Assembly: GCA_033763975.1 (NCBI GenBank) | Contig: JANRJM010000001.1 | Span: forward strand, 62,001-126,000 | Source: Planctomycetota bacterium | Lineage (GTDB): Bacteria > Planctomycetota > Phycisphaerae > Phycisphaerales > UBA1924 | Direction: 5' to 3' | DNA length: 64,000 bases | In this document: one piece after another, positions 8,357-17,179 of the stretch | How the letters are laid out: the number at the start of each line of letters is the position of its first letter | How positions within the stretch are numbered: position 1 is the stretch's first letter | Position numbers and translations under genes: made by a program | The notes under the pieces: generated by a model | Database searches by the model: none | The model's input: only the letters and a program-made list of their open reading frames with translations | Told to the model about the DNA's origin: nothing

Positions 8357-10084
8357 TCAGACAAGCTCCAGCAACGTCTGCGTCAACTGCTCGGCGACGC
8401 TCACGATCCGCGCCGCCGCCTGGTACTGCCGCTGAAAGTCCAGCAGGTTCAGGGCTTCCTCGTCGATCGACACCCCGCTCACCGACGACCGCTGCGCCTC
8501 GAGGCCCTCGCGCACCACCGCGGCGGCCTCGGCGTTCGACCGCGCGGACGCCGCCATCGACCCCACCAACTGCACCCCGTCGCGCCAGTGGTCGAGGATC
8601 GACCGCCCCGCCAGGGCGTCGATCGAGCGCGACTGCAGCCCCGCCACCTCGAGCGCCGTGCCGTTCTCGACGAACTGCCCGTCCACGATCCGCCCGCCCA
8701 TCAGCAGCGACGCGTCCTGCGAGAGGTCCGAACGCACCGCGATGCTCGCCCCGTCCGTCCCGGTGAAGTACGAGTTGACGCCCAGCACCGCCAGCGCGCC
8801 CGACGTGTCGTCGGAGAACGAGAAGTCGAACCCGTCCGCCGCCCGGATGTCCAGCCGCCCGTCCGACGTGAACGTCGCCGCCAGCCCGGGGATCGCCGCG
8901 AGCTGCGCCCGGATGTCCTCGGCGCTCGTGTCGTCCGCCGTGCCCGGCGTGCCCGCGCTGGTGAGGCCGTCGAGATCCACATTGATCCGCACGGCCTGGG
9001 TCGCCCCCGTCCCCTGCTGGCGCACGTGCACCATGAACCCGCCGTTGGTCGGCGCGAAGGGCAGCGAGGCCAGCGCCGTGTTCGAGGGGTCGTTGAGCGC
9101 CAGCCCGCGCTCCGCGCTCGTCAGGCGCAGCGTGCCCGACGCCGACCGCAGCCCCTCGCTCCGCGCGCCCGTGCTGTGCAGTCGGTTCACCTGGAAGATC
9201 ACCTGCGAGGCGAGCGAGTCGAGCCGGTCGATCGTCGCGTCCACCGCGTCGCCCTGGCCCTCGAGCAGCGCCCCCAGCGTGCCCGAGCGCACGTCGAGGC
9301 GCGACTCGTTCTCGCCCGACACCACCGAGACCGCGCCGTCCGCCTCGCGCCGCACGCTCAGCGGGCGCGCCTGCGAGCCGAGGATCACCGGGATCGAGCC
9401 CGCCAGCACGTCGATGCCCTGCTGCCCGCGCGCCACGACCGTCACGTCCATGATCTCCGACAGCTCGCGCACCGACTGGTCGCGCTGGTCGCGCAGCGTG
9501 TTCGCGATCGTCCCGGCCACCTCGGCCTGGCTGATCTCGCTGTTCAGCCCGGCGATGACCTCCAGCAACTGGTTCGCGCGGTCCACGCCCGCGCCGACCT
9601 GCGAGGCCACCTGGCGCGACTGGTCCGACAGGTCGCTCCGCAGACGCCGGATGAACGTCGCGAGCTGCTCGCCCTGCTGCACCACCGAGGCGCCGGTGCG
9701 CGACTGGTTCGCGCGCTCGGACCACGCCCGGAAGAACGACGACAACTGGCTCGACAGGTCGTTCTCGCCGAGTTCGCCCAGCGCGTCCTCGATCTGCGAG
9801 GAGATCTGCGAGCGCACGCCCGCGAAGGCCTGGTCCGCCGTCGCCCCGCGCAGGCGCGCCTCGATGCCGTCGTCCACCTGGCGCAGCACGGAGCGCATGA
9901 TCACGCCCCCGCCGACCATGATGCCCGGGATCGACCGGTCGCCCCGGAGCGACTGCAAGCGCCCGATCTGGCGCGAGTAGCCGATCGTGCCCGCGTTGGC
10001 CATGTTGTTCGAGGCCACCTGGATGCCCAGCTGGCTCGCCTGCAGCGCGGACCGCCCGATGTTGAACGCGGTGGTGAGGCTCAT
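8357..10084 (-). CDS. flgK: Flagellar hook-associated protein 1 (FlgK)
   Basis: Junction protein between hook and filament, 575 residues, close to the family's usual size. The start MSLTTAFNIGRSALQASQLG with ASNNMANAGTIGYSRQ is the rod/hook-family N-terminal motif, and the C-terminus SGVSIDEEALNLLDFQRQYQ is the canonical FlgK ending. The frame is open much further upstream, but the ATG at 10084 is fixed by this motif and by a 4-nt ATGA overlap with the flgN-like gene, which indicates translational coupling to its probable export chaperone. Confidence 0.95.
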   Translation of the reverse strand: MSLTTAFNIGRSALQASQLGIQVASNNMANAGTIGYSRQIGRLQSLRGDRSIPGIMVGGGVIMRSVLRQVDDGIEARLRGATADQAFAGVRSQISSQIEDALGELGENDLSSQLSSFFRAWSERANQSRTGASVVQQGEQLATFIRRLRSDLSDQSRQVASQVGAGVDRANQLLEVIAGLNSEISQAEVAGTIANTLRDQRDQSVRELSEIMDVTVVARGQQGIDVLAGSIPVILGSQARPLSVRREADGAVSVVSGENESRLDVRSGTLGALLEGQGDAVDATIDRLDSLASQVIFQVNRLHSTGARSEGLRSASGTLRLTSAERGLALNDPSNTALASLPFAPTNGGFMVHVRQQGTGATQAVRINVDLDGLTSAGTPGTADDTSAEDIRAQLAAIPGLAATFTSDGRLDIRAADGFDFSFSDDTSGALAVLGVNSYFTGTDGASIAVRSDLSQDASLLMGGRIVDGQFVENGTALEVAGLQSRSIDALAGRSILDHWRDGVQLVGSMAASARSNAEAAAVVREGLEAQRSSVSGVSIDEEALNLLDFQRQYQAAARIVSVAEQLTQTLLELV

Positions 10085-10608
10085 GAGCGCACGTCCAGCG
10101 ACGACACGACCGTGCCGCCGACCTCTACCCGCCCCCGCGCCGAGTACGTCCCCGCGTGGCTGAGGTGCCGCGCCGCGTGGCGCACCAGGCCCTCGACATG
10201 CCAGAGCAGCCCGCGCGTGGCGCCCGCCAGCGAACTGGTCCGCTCGTGGGCCCGCCCGGCCAGCTCGCGCACCGACGCGGCCCGGGCCGCGAGCGCCCCC
10301 GCATCGGGCACCGGCAGCGCCCGCGCCACGTCGCGCAGCGTGACCGGGCGCGAGCCCTTCGCGAGCCCGAGCGCCGCCGCCGCGGCGTTCACCAGCGCCC
10401 CGCGCCGGGGCTCCAGGCGCGACACATCTTCCATCACGCCGCGCAAGGCCGTCGCGTGCCGTTCCACGCCCCGCCCGTCCGCGCGTCGGAGCGCCTCGCC
10501 CTGCGCTTCCGCGATGGCCAGCCAGCGCGTGTATGCGTCCTCGTACAGGGCGAGCAGGGCGCCGAGTTCGTCGCGCATCTCGCGCAGGGTCGGGATGGCC
10601 TCGCTCAC
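10081..10608 (-). CDS. FlgN-like flagellar export chaperone
   Basis: A 175-residue, mostly helical protein without signal peptide or membrane segment. Weak overall similarity (long amphipathic helices, LGALLALYEDAYTRWLAIAE, then a region rich in Arg/Ala) and its place directly before flgK fit FlgN, the cytosolic chaperone for FlgK and FlgL. The start is a GTG at 10608 that overlaps the stop of the rod gene (GTGA), and its own stop overlaps the flgK start (ATGA), so all three should be co-translated. The assignment rests more on position and helical character than on motifs. Confidence 0.65.
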   Translation of the reverse strand: MSEAIPTLREMRDELGALLALYEDAYTRWLAIAEAQGEALRRADGRGVERHATALRGVMEDVSRLEPRRGALVNAAAAALGLAKGSRPVTLRDVARALPVPDAGALAARAASVRELAGRAHERTSSLAGATRGLLWHVEGLVRHAARHLSHAGTYSARGRVEVGGTVVSSLDVRS

Positions 10609-11030
10609 GCCGCACCTCCCGTTGCGACGCCCGCGCCGCCCGCGCCCGGCGCGATGCCGGTGCCCGCCGCCCCGCGTCGCAGCATCGTGTCCGCGATGCG
10701 ATCGACCAGCGCCCAGTCGGAGCGCCGCACGAGCCGCTCGGCGAGCGCGCCGTCGGCGATCGCGCGGAACGACTTCTCGCCGCTGCTGGGCGCGAACGGC
10801 GCCGCCGCCCCGTTCGATTCGCGCAGGCCTTTGAGCACCGGCAGCACGAGCGCTGTGGCGACGAGCTGCTCGGCGCCCTCGCGGGCGCGGGCCTCGGGCG
10901 TGCCGAGCTCGGTCTTCGCCCGCGCGAGCAGCCCGGCGAACATCGATCGCTCGCTCCGCGCGGGGTCCGCGCCGAGCGTCTCGGGGCGCGTCGCGAGGTC
11001 GGTGCGGGGCTGAAGACCGACGAGATCCAT
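10605..11030 (-). CDS. FlgJ-like rod-binding protein (no muramidase domain)
   Basis: A 141-residue protein corresponding to the N-terminal rod-cap part of FlgJ; the C-terminal peptidoglycan hydrolase domain of enterobacterial FlgJ is absent. The segment AEQLVATALVLPVLKGLRES, then GEKSFRAIADGALAERLVRR, resembles the rod-binding domain. Such single-domain proteins usually lie just after flgI, as here (18 nt downstream). It would guide rod assembly in the periplasm. There is no signal peptide, as expected for a flagellar-exported protein. The Ala/Gly-rich end (residues 125-141) looks disordered. Confidence 0.75.
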   Translation of the reverse strand: MDLVGLQPRTDLATRPETLGADPARSERSMFAGLLARAKTELGTPEARAREGAEQLVATALVLPVLKGLRESNGAAAPFAPSSGEKSFRAIADGALAERLVRRSDWALVDRIADTMLRRGAAGTGIAPGAGGAGVATGGAA

Positions 11031-11047
11031 GCGTGCCTCCGTGGGAG

Positions 11048-12112
11048 TCAGTCGATCACGATCTTCGCCTGCAGCTTGCCCATCTTGTGGAGCATCTCGA
11101 GCACCGCGATCTGCTCGGTGGTGGGGATGTCCAGTTGCTTGAACGCCGCCAGCAGGTCCGATAGGCGCGCCTGCTCGCTGGGCTTGGCCCCCGGCGCGAG
11201 CCCGGCCCAGCGCTCGACCTCGACGATCGGGTTCTGGGGCGTCGCCTGCGGGGGCGGCGTGGTCGTCGTGATCTGCAGGTTGCTGTGCGTGATCGCCACC
11301 GCGCCGATGGTCACGTCGCCGTCCACCAGAATCGCCCCGCGCTTCGCGTTGTACACGATCGTCGCCGGGAGGTCGATCTGCGCCAGCGAGATGTCCGCCG
11401 ACAGCACGTCCGCGATGAACCCCGCCCGGTCCCGACGCTCCGCCTCGGGGATCGACACGCGCACCGTCCGGTCGTCGATCGCCCGCGCTACCGCGGGACC
11501 CGTGGGCATCGCCTTCGCGTTGATCGCCAGCGCCACCTGCATCGCCGTCGACCAGTCCGCGAACGGGCGGTCGATGATGAGGTCGAACGAGTCGCCGATC
11601 TCGGGCATCAGCACGTCCTGGATCATCCGCGCCCCGCCCCGCACACGCCCCCGCGTCCGCACGCCCCCCTCGATCTCCACCGTTCCCTCGCTCATCGCGT
11701 ACACCGGGCTGCCGACATACGGCCCGCGCAGCGGCGCCAGGAACAACTGCCCGCCGTCCAGGCTCGACGCGTTCCCGACCGCCGACACCCACACGTCCAG
11801 CGTGTCGTCCGCCCGCGCGCCCGACGCCGGCACCGTGCACGTCACCATCACCAGCGCCACCGTCTTGCTCTTCTCGAGGTCCTTCACGTCGCCGATGCCG
11901 GCGCCGTTGCTCTCCAGCAGCTTCGCCAGGGGCCTCGCCAGCGCCAGGTCCTTCCCGCTGTCGCCCGTCTGGGGCAGGCCGACCACGAGCCCGAACCCCC
12001 GAAGCACCGACTCGCCCTGCCCCTTGAAGCGGACCAGGTCGCGCACCGTCCCGGCCTCCGCACCGGCCGCGAGCATCACCAGCCCCAGGATCGCCGCGAG
12101 CATTCGTTGCAT
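11048..12112 (-). CDS. flgI: Flagellar P-ring protein FlgI
   Basis: Periplasmic subunit of the P-ring that supports the rod in the peptidoglycan layer, 354 residues. A Sec signal peptide is visible (MQRMLAAILGLVMLAAGAEA). It is followed by VRDLVRFKGQGESVLRGFGL and VVGLPQTGDSGKD, the diagnostic FlgI N-terminus. The C-terminus (LSDLLAAFKQLDIPTTEQIA, then LHKMGKLQAKIVID) is also typical. The start at 12112 has GGAGGG about 8 nt upstream; the longer frame to 12160 would put charged residues before the signal peptide. It lies between flgH and the rod-binding gene. Confidence 0.95.
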   Translation of the reverse strand: MQRMLAAILGLVMLAAGAEAGTVRDLVRFKGQGESVLRGFGLVVGLPQTGDSGKDLALARPLAKLLESNGAGIGDVKDLEKSKTVALVMVTCTVPASGARADDTLDVWVSAVGNASSLDGGQLFLAPLRGPYVGSPVYAMSEGTVEIEGGVRTRGRVRGGARMIQDVLMPEIGDSFDLIIDRPFADWSTAMQVALAINAKAMPTGPAVARAIDDRTVRVSIPEAERRDRAGFIADVLSADISLAQIDLPATIVYNAKRGAILVDGDVTIGAVAITHSNLQITTTTPPPQATPQNPIVEVERWAGLAPGAKPSEQARLSDLLAAFKQLDIPTTEQIAVLEMLHKMGKLQAKIVID

Positions 12113-12196
12113 CGGACCGTCGCCCTCCGTGGCGCACTCCCGCCGCACACCGCATCGCAACCCGCGTGCCAGCCCCCGGGCCCGCCCGCGCCGCGG

Positions 12197-12892
12197 TCAG
12201 AAGTTGAAGATCGCCTCGAACAGGCGCGTAAACAGCCCCTTGCTCGCCGCGTCCTTCACCTGCCCCTCGTTGTGCACCCGCACCGTCAGGTCCGCAAGCT
12301 GACTCGAGAGCACGCTGTTGTTGTCGGTGATGTCCTCGCGACGGCACTCGCCCGCGAGCACCAGCGTCTGCACTTCCTTGTCCTTCTGGATCGTCCGGCG
12401 CGCCTCCAGCACCACCACCCCGTTGGGCTTGACGTCGATCACCGTCGCCGTCACGCGGTCCGTGAACCTGTCCGACCGCTCGTACGACCCGTCGCCCTTG
12501 AACGTCTGGTTCGCGCTCGCCTCGGCCTCGACGATCGGCGAGCTGTTGCCCGTCGTCAGCTCGGCCTCCAGGAACTTCGCCAGGTTCGGGAACTTCTCGA
12601 GCGCCGCGCTCAGCGTCACGTTCTTCTTCGTGTCCAGCGTCTGCTCGCTCGTGCTCTTGCTCGTCTCGGAGATGATGATCATCACCTTGTCGTGCACCTG
12701 GATCGTCCGCGGCTTGGGCCGCTCCACCAGGTACAGCGACGCCCCGCGCACCGCCGCCTGCTCGTCGACCTCGCCCCGCTCATCGACGACCGGCGGCGGG
12801 GGGGGCTGCCGGAACAGGCTCTGCGCGCCCGCGTCCGCGCCCGTCGCCGCGATCCCCGCGCCCAGCACGCCCGCCGATATCGCCCGCCGCAT
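12197..12892 (-). CDS. flgH: Flagellar L-ring protein FlgH, apparently without lipobox
   Basis: Outer-membrane L-ring subunit, 231 residues. Diagnostic parts are GASLYLVERPKPRTIQVHDK, VMIIISETSKSTSEQTLDTK and VLAGECRREDITDNNSVLSS. A Sec signal is present (MRRAISAGVLGAGIAATGAD) but no Cys follows it, whereas classical FlgH is a lipoprotein with an L-x-G-C box. The mature N-terminus is instead a Pro-rich stretch (residues 27-34). This fits an atypical outer membrane or another way of anchoring. It is flanked by flgA and flgI. Confidence 0.93.
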   Translation of the reverse strand: MRRAISAGVLGAGIAATGADAGAQSLFRQPPPPPVVDERGEVDEQAAVRGASLYLVERPKPRTIQVHDKVMIIISETSKSTSEQTLDTKKNVTLSAALEKFPNLAKFLEAELTTGNSSPIVEAEASANQTFKGDGSYERSDRFTDRVTATVIDVKPNGVVVLEARRTIQKDKEVQTLVLAGECRREDITDNNSVLSSQLADLTVRVHNEGQVKDAASKGLFTRLFEAIFNF

Positions 12893-12919
12893 GTCCGCCT
12901 CGCTTTCGCCGTAGTTTCG

Positions 12920-14071
12920 TTACTTCGTCTCGCCCACCACGACCACCGCCAGCCCGGGCTTGGCCACCCGCGCCCGGAACGAGTGCTTGGAGTTCAGCGC
13001 CTGCAGGCTGATGACATCGCCCTCGCGCCCCGCCTCCATCGCCCGGGCCGTGGTCCGCACGATGAACCCGCCCGACACGCAGTCCACGCCGATCAGGTCA
13101 CCACGCTTCACCACGACCGGGGCCGCCACGTCGCGCTCCAGCACCACCTCGCCCGCGCCGACGCGCGACCGGACCTCCATCCCAATCGCCCCGCGGGTAG
13201 CAGGGGCCGCGTCCATCGGCACGAACCGGGCCTCCTCGGCCACGTCCTCCGCGCCCAGCACGCCCCCGCGCGCCAACGCCCGGCGCGCCACGAGCACCGT
13301 CCGACGCACCCCCACGCCCGCCCGCACCGACCCCGACGCCGCCAACCGGTCGCCCGCGTACAGGCGCACCGCGAACGACACGCGCTCGCCCTCGCCGTGC
13401 GGCGTCAGCGACAGCACGCCCCCGCGGGGCACGGGTGTCTCCAGGAGCGCCGCGTCCGACGCCTCGAACGTGATCCGCAGGTCGTCCTCGCGCACGCCGA
13501 GCAACTCGGCCAGGCGCACCGGGATCGCCGCGCCCACCGTGCCGGGCCGGATCTCCGGCGGCGCGGCCGGCGTCGCCCGCGCCCCGGGGGCCCGCACGCT
13601 CGCCGGCGCTGCGCCGAGCACCTCGCACGTCGCGCCCTGCACGCGAAGCAAACCCAGGCTCACCAGGCCCGACGCCTCGATCTTCGCCCGCACCTCGTCG
13701 ATGCGGATCACCCGTCCCGGCGTCGCCTCGCCCATCGCCACGTCGCCCAGCGCGATCGCCCGCTCGCCCGAGAGGTCCGCGATGTCGCGCAGCGCGAGCG
13801 AGCCGTCCCTCGCCGCCACGGTCGCCCGAACGCGCACGATGTCCTGCCCGTGCGCCTCGGGCGTGAAGAGCACCCCGCCCACGACGAGCAGCACGAGCAC
13901 CACCAGCGCCGCCACCCGGCGGGCACTCGGCAGGCTGAACCGGGGCAGGCCCACACGCGGCAGTCCCACCCCGCGCACGCCGCCGCACGCCGGGCCGACC
14001 GCGGGCCCGCGCCCCGCCACGCCCCGATTCGAAGCGAACACGCCAGACGCGTCTGCGGTCATGCGGCTCAC
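12920..14071 (-). CDS. flgA: Flagellar P-ring chaperone FlgA
   Basis: Periplasmic chaperone needed for FlgI polymerisation, 383 residues. An unusually long basic N-terminus (residues 1-50) precedes one hydrophobic segment (about 51-68, AALVVLVLLVVGGVLF), so it may be a signal anchor rather than a cleaved signal. The C-terminal SAF-like domain is recognisable in RALARGGVLGAEDVAEEARF, VVVKRGDLIGVDCVSGGF and GREGDVISLQALNSKHSFRA. The protein is longer than the usual 220-240 residues because of an N-terminal domain of about 140 residues. ATG 14071 is taken as start; a later start near the hydrophobic segment is possible. Confidence 0.88.
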   Translation of the reverse strand: MSRMTADASGVFASNRGVAGRGPAVGPACGGVRGVGLPRVGLPRFSLPSARRVAALVVLVLLVVGGVLFTPEAHGQDIVRVRATVAARDGSLALRDIADLSGERAIALGDVAMGEATPGRVIRIDEVRAKIEASGLVSLGLLRVQGATCEVLGAAPASVRAPGARATPAAPPEIRPGTVGAAIPVRLAELLGVREDDLRITFEASDAALLETPVPRGGVLSLTPHGEGERVSFAVRLYAGDRLAASGSVRAGVGVRRTVLVARRALARGGVLGAEDVAEEARFVPMDAAPATRGAIGMEVRSRVGAGEVVLERDVAAPVVVKRGDLIGVDCVSGGFIVRTTARAMEAGREGDVISLQALNSKHSFRARVAKPGLAVVVVGETK

Positions 14072-14100
14072 GACGCCTCCTGCCCGGTGCGGGCCTCACC

Positions 14101-14910
14101 TTACCGGCGCAACTGCGCCACCGACCGCAGCGATTCGTCCGCCGCCCGGATCGACTGGCTGTTCATCTCGAACGCGCGCTGCGTGCGGATCAGTTCGATC
14201 AGCTCGCGCGTGGGATCGACGTTCGACGACTCGAGAAAGGTCGACTGCAGCGTGCCCCGGCCCTCGGTGCCGGGGATGCCGGTGGTGGGGGGCCCGCTCG
14301 CCGCGGTGTCGATGAACAGGTTCTCGCCCACCTGCTTGAGGCCCGCGGGGTTGATGAACGTCGCCAGTTCGATCGGGCCCAGTTCCTCCGGCTCGGTCTG
14401 CCCCGAGACCGTCACCAGCACCCGCCCGTCGCTCGCGATCGTGATGCTCGACGCGTTGTCGGGGATCTGGATGTTCGGGTCCAGCCGGCGCCCCTGGTCG
14501 TTCGCGAGCACCAGCTCCCCGTCCGCGTTCAGCGTGAAGTTCCCCGCGCGCGTGTACGCGAACCCACCGTTCCCGAGCGATTCCTCGACCGTCACGCGGA
14601 AGAAGCCCGCGCCGTTGATCGTCACATCCAGGGGCCTGCCGGTCGCCTGCGGCGCGCCCTGCGTGAAGTCCAGTTGCGTTCCGCTCACCCGCACCCCCAG
14701 CCCCACGTACAGCCCGATCGGACGCTGGTCCTCGATCTGGTTCAGCGCGCCCGGCTGCGCCCGCTCGATGTACAGCAGGTCCTGGAAGTTCGCGCGGCTC
14801 GCCTTGTACCCCGGCGTGTTCACGTTCGCCAGGTTGTTCGCCGTGACGTCCAGCGCCGTGTTCAGCGCCGACAGCCCGGACGCGGCCGATTGCAGTGCGT
14901 TGATCGCCAT
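14101..14910 (-). CDS. flgG: Flagellar distal rod protein FlgG
   Basis: Distal rod subunit, 269 residues, close to the family norm of about 260. The start MAINALQSAASGLSALNTAL with NNLANVNTPGYKASR is the rod/hook motif, LYVGLGVRVSGTQLDFTQGA is the FlgG-specific stretch, and the end (SSNVDPTRELIELIRTQRAF, then EMNSQSI) is canonical. It is separated from flgF by a tandem-repeat spacer. Confidence 0.96.
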   Translation of the reverse strand: MAINALQSAASGLSALNTALDVTANNLANVNTPGYKASRANFQDLLYIERAQPGALNQIEDQRPIGLYVGLGVRVSGTQLDFTQGAPQATGRPLDVTINGAGFFRVTVEESLGNGGFAYTRAGNFTLNADGELVLANDQGRRLDPNIQIPDNASSITIASDGRVLVTVSGQTEPEELGPIELATFINPAGLKQVGENLFIDTAASGPPTTGIPGTEGRGTLQSTFLESSNVDPTRELIELIRTQRAFEMNSQSIRAADESLRSVAQLRR

Positions 14911-14927
14911 CTCCCGCGCCCCTTCCT

Positions 14928-15057
14928 CAATCCGTCACTTCTTCATCCCGCCACCCCGTCACCCCGCCACCCCGCCACCCCGCCACTTCTTCACTTCGGA
15001 ACTCCGTCACTCCGTCACTCCGGAACTTCGGAGCTTCGGAGCTCCGGAACTTCCTCG
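14928..15057 (-). repeat. Degenerate short tandem repeat between flgF and flgG
   Basis: The 147-nt spacer between the flgF stop and the flgG start is almost entirely short units with an 8-9 nt period: variants of cgccacccc and cgtcacccc at 14945-14988, then ccgtcact and cggaactt/cggagctt variants at 14990-15050. It is transcribed if flgF-flgG is one operon. No ORF or hairpin terminator is visible in it. Confidence 0.8.
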
Positions 15058-15828
15058 TCACGCCACGCGTCCCAGCCCGTTGATTGCCCGGTCCAGCATC
15101 CGGTCGTGCTCGCGCATCATCCACGTGTTCGTCTCGACCTCGCGCGACGCGCTCGTCATCGCCAGCAGCGTCGTCACCTCGTCCACGCCCGATTCCTCGT
15201 ACGCGTGCTGGCGGACGGTGCCGCCCGCCGGCTTCGCCGCCGCGAGTTCCCGCGGCTCGACTTCGAACAGGCCCTGCCCGAGCTTGCGCAGCTCGCCCGT
15301 CCGCTCGATCTCCACCAGCTTGAGCTTTGCGAACGTCGCGCCGTTCACACGCAGCGAGCCGTCGGCGCCCACCGTCAGCGTGCCCGCCGGCAACGCGATC
15401 GGCGATCCATCCTCGCCCAGCACCGCCTGCCCGCTCGACGCCAGCACGAGCAATCCCTGCGCGTTGCGCGTCATCCGCCCGTCCCGCGTCAGGCGCTGCG
15501 CATCTCCCGCGCTCTGGTCGCGCACCACGAAGAACCCCTCGCCCTCGATGCCGAGGTCGAGCGCGTTGCCCGTCGTCCGCAGGCGCCCCTGCGCGAACGA
15601 CACGCGGTTGGGATTGAGCATCGCGCCGGCCCCGAGCCGCTCCAGCAGGCGGTCCGACGGCAGGTGCCACACCCCGTCTTCCTCGCGCACCGCGTCGCGG
15701 GGACGAGTCGACGGGATGTCCACCTTGAAGCCCGGAGTGTCCATGTTCGCGAGGTTGTTCGCGAACACGTCCTGGCGGTACAACGCCGTGAACACGCCCG
15801 AAGCCGAGATCTGCAGCCCGTACGACAT
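15058..15828 (-). CDS. flgF: Flagellar proximal rod protein FlgF
   Basis: Proximal rod subunit, 256 residues, the usual length. MSYGLQISASGVFTALYRQD with NNLANMDTPGFKVDIPSTR is the N-terminal motif; ALDLGIEGEGFFVVRDQSAG and VGADGSLRVNGATFAKLKLV mark the central part, and VDEVTTLLAMTSASREVETN the C-terminal helix. It is the first structural gene of the flagellar series on this strand, 66 nt after the HTH protein gene, with no terminator in between. It may therefore be transcribed from the promoter in front of that gene. Confidence 0.95.
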   Translation of the reverse strand: MSYGLQISASGVFTALYRQDVFANNLANMDTPGFKVDIPSTRPRDAVREEDGVWHLPSDRLLERLGAGAMLNPNRVSFAQGRLRTTGNALDLGIEGEGFFVVRDQSAGDAQRLTRDGRMTRNAQGLLVLASSGQAVLGEDGSPIALPAGTLTVGADGSLRVNGATFAKLKLVEIERTGELRKLGQGLFEVEPRELAAAKPAGGTVRQHAYEESGVDEVTTLLAMTSASREVETNTWMMREHDRMLDRAINGLGRVA

Positions 15829-15894
15829 CGCACGGGCGGATACGCGAACGTCATGCCAAGCCGAATGTGCCCCGCGCGCCGGGGGCGCCGGTCC

Positions 15895-17118
15895 TCAGCG
15901 TGCCTCGGGCAACGGCCAGCGCAGCACGGCCAGCGCCGACATCGGCGGGAAGGGCAGCGTCACTCGCACGCCCCAGAAGTCCGAAGGATCCCACCCGGTC
16001 TTCGCCCACACCTTCGCCAGCAGCGCGCCGTACTTCGAAACCCGGGCCGTCGCCACCGCGGGGGGCATGCCGGCGAGCTCCACCGGAGCGGCCGCCATCG
16101 GCAGCAGGTTGCGTGTCGTCTGCGCGCTCGGGTCTTCCGGCCCGCCGTGCGGGAAGCCGTACACCGCAAACTCGGGCGTGCGCGTGATCGGGACCGAGCG
16201 GTGCACGAGCAGGTCCATCACCAGCATCTCGAGCGGAATGGTGAGCGACGACGCGGTCGAGCCGTGCTCGTTGTCCGGTGTCCGGTAGCGAGAAAGCCCC
16301 CGCACGACGTGCCCGAAGTAAGTGTCGAACGTCGACTGGTTGCCGACCGGGCCCCCGGGCAAAATGACCTCGCGCCCGAACGGTGAATGCTCCACCTCAA
16401 GCCGCGGCATGTTCGGCGAGCACAGGTCGCGGATGATCCACGACACCTCGCTGTCGCCGGCGTCGCCGAGCGGCTCGGGTGTTCCCGGGATCAGGTCTCC
16501 CCCGCGGTCGTCGTTCGTCCGCAGGCGCAGCAGCCGCCATCGCGCCTGCTCGCGCAGGCGGCGAAAGCCGATCAGCCCCGCCGCCTGCACGAAGTCCACC
16601 TTATCGGGCCCGAGCGCGCTGGGCCCCACCACGGTCAGCGTCAGGCGCGTGCGGGCCTGCACGCCCCAGATCATGCTGGTGCCGCGCCAGGCGAGTTCCC
16701 GCCCGCTCTCCATCCCAAGTTCGCGCTCGAACAGGCCCATGCTTTCCAGGGTCAGTTCGAACTGCTCGCGGTCGTCGGCGTGCTCGGCCACCGTGTCCAT
16801 GAACTCGCGCACCGCGTTCTCGACCCCGGTCAACGCCTCGGCCGGAGCGCCGGCGTCCCGGAACGCACGAGCCGCCAGTTCAAGACCCTGCTGGCCGGGA
16901 AGGTGGTTCAGCGACGCGAACGGATCGTTCGCGCTAATCACCCGCGACAGCTTCCACGTCAGGTTTCGGTTCAGCCCGAGGCGCTTGGCCACAGCCTGCG
17001 GCTGGCCTGGATCTACCCCGACCGACGCGTAGAGCTCGATCAGCGACCGCCTGACCTCCTGGAGCGAACGGCGACCTTCCTCGACCAGACCGGTAGACGT
17101 TCGGGGGTGTCCGTCCAT
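15895..17118 (-). CDS. Putative HTH-containing protein at the head of the flagellar block, function unknown
   Basis: A 407-residue protein of unknown function. Residues about 40-65 (QAVAKRLGLNRNLTWKLSRV) look like a helix-turn-helix, followed by DPFASLNHLPGQQGLELAAR. From memory this resembles proteins recurring in planctomycetes, but I know no assigned function. The C-terminal 300 residues have no motif I recognise and no membrane segment. The start at 17118 is strongly supported: a TTGCGA-17-TATTAT promoter ends 22 nt upstream and GGGGAGA precedes the ATG, so the longer frame to 17262 is not used. It is in line with flgF-flgG with only a 66-nt gap, so it could be a flagellar regulator. That is context only. 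Confidence 0.7.
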   Translation of the reverse strand: MDGHPRTSTGLVEEGRRSLQEVRRSLIELYASVGVDPGQPQAVAKRLGLNRNLTWKLSRVISANDPFASLNHLPGQQGLELAARAFRDAGAPAEALTGVENAVREFMDTVAEHADDREQFELTLESMGLFERELGMESGRELAWRGTSMIWGVQARTRLTLTVVGPSALGPDKVDFVQAAGLIGFRRLREQARWRLLRLRTNDDRGGDLIPGTPEPLGDAGDSEVSWIIRDLCSPNMPRLEVEHSPFGREVILPGGPVGNQSTFDTYFGHVVRGLSRYRTPDNEHGSTASSLTIPLEMLVMDLLVHRSVPITRTPEFAVYGFPHGGPEDPSAQTTRNLLPMAAAPVELAGMPPAVATARVSKYGALLAKVWAKTGWDPSDFWGVRVTLPFPPMSALAVLRWPLPEAR

Positions 17119-17139
17119 GGTGTCTCCCCAGAGCAAGCC

Positions 17140-17168
17140 ATAATAGCACCAGCGCCTCCGAGTCGCAA
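17140..17168 (-). promoter_or_regulatory. Sigma-70-type promoter of the HTH gene (and possibly the flagellar operon)
   Basis: On the minus strand TTGCGA (17163-17168) is followed by a 17-nt spacer and TATTAT (17140-17145). Transcription would start near 17132, leaving a short leader with a GGGGAGA ribosome site before ATG 17118. Confidence 0.75.
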
Positions 17169-17179
17169 CATTTCTGAGT

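Noticed and set aside
10085-10615. N-terminal extension of flgK to 10615
   Set aside because: The frame is open but overlaps the flgN-like and rod-binding genes. The FlgK N-terminal motif starts exactly at 10084.
5792-10834. Very long plus-strand open frame (1680 codons)
   Set aside because: It is antisense to fliW, flgL, flgK and the flgN-like gene, which have clear family motifs. Its translation is Arg/His/Pro-rich, the normal shadow of GC-rich coding sequence.
11285-16288. Plus-strand open frame of 1667 codons
   Set aside because: Antisense to flgI through flgF and the HTH gene; composition is typical of a shadow frame.
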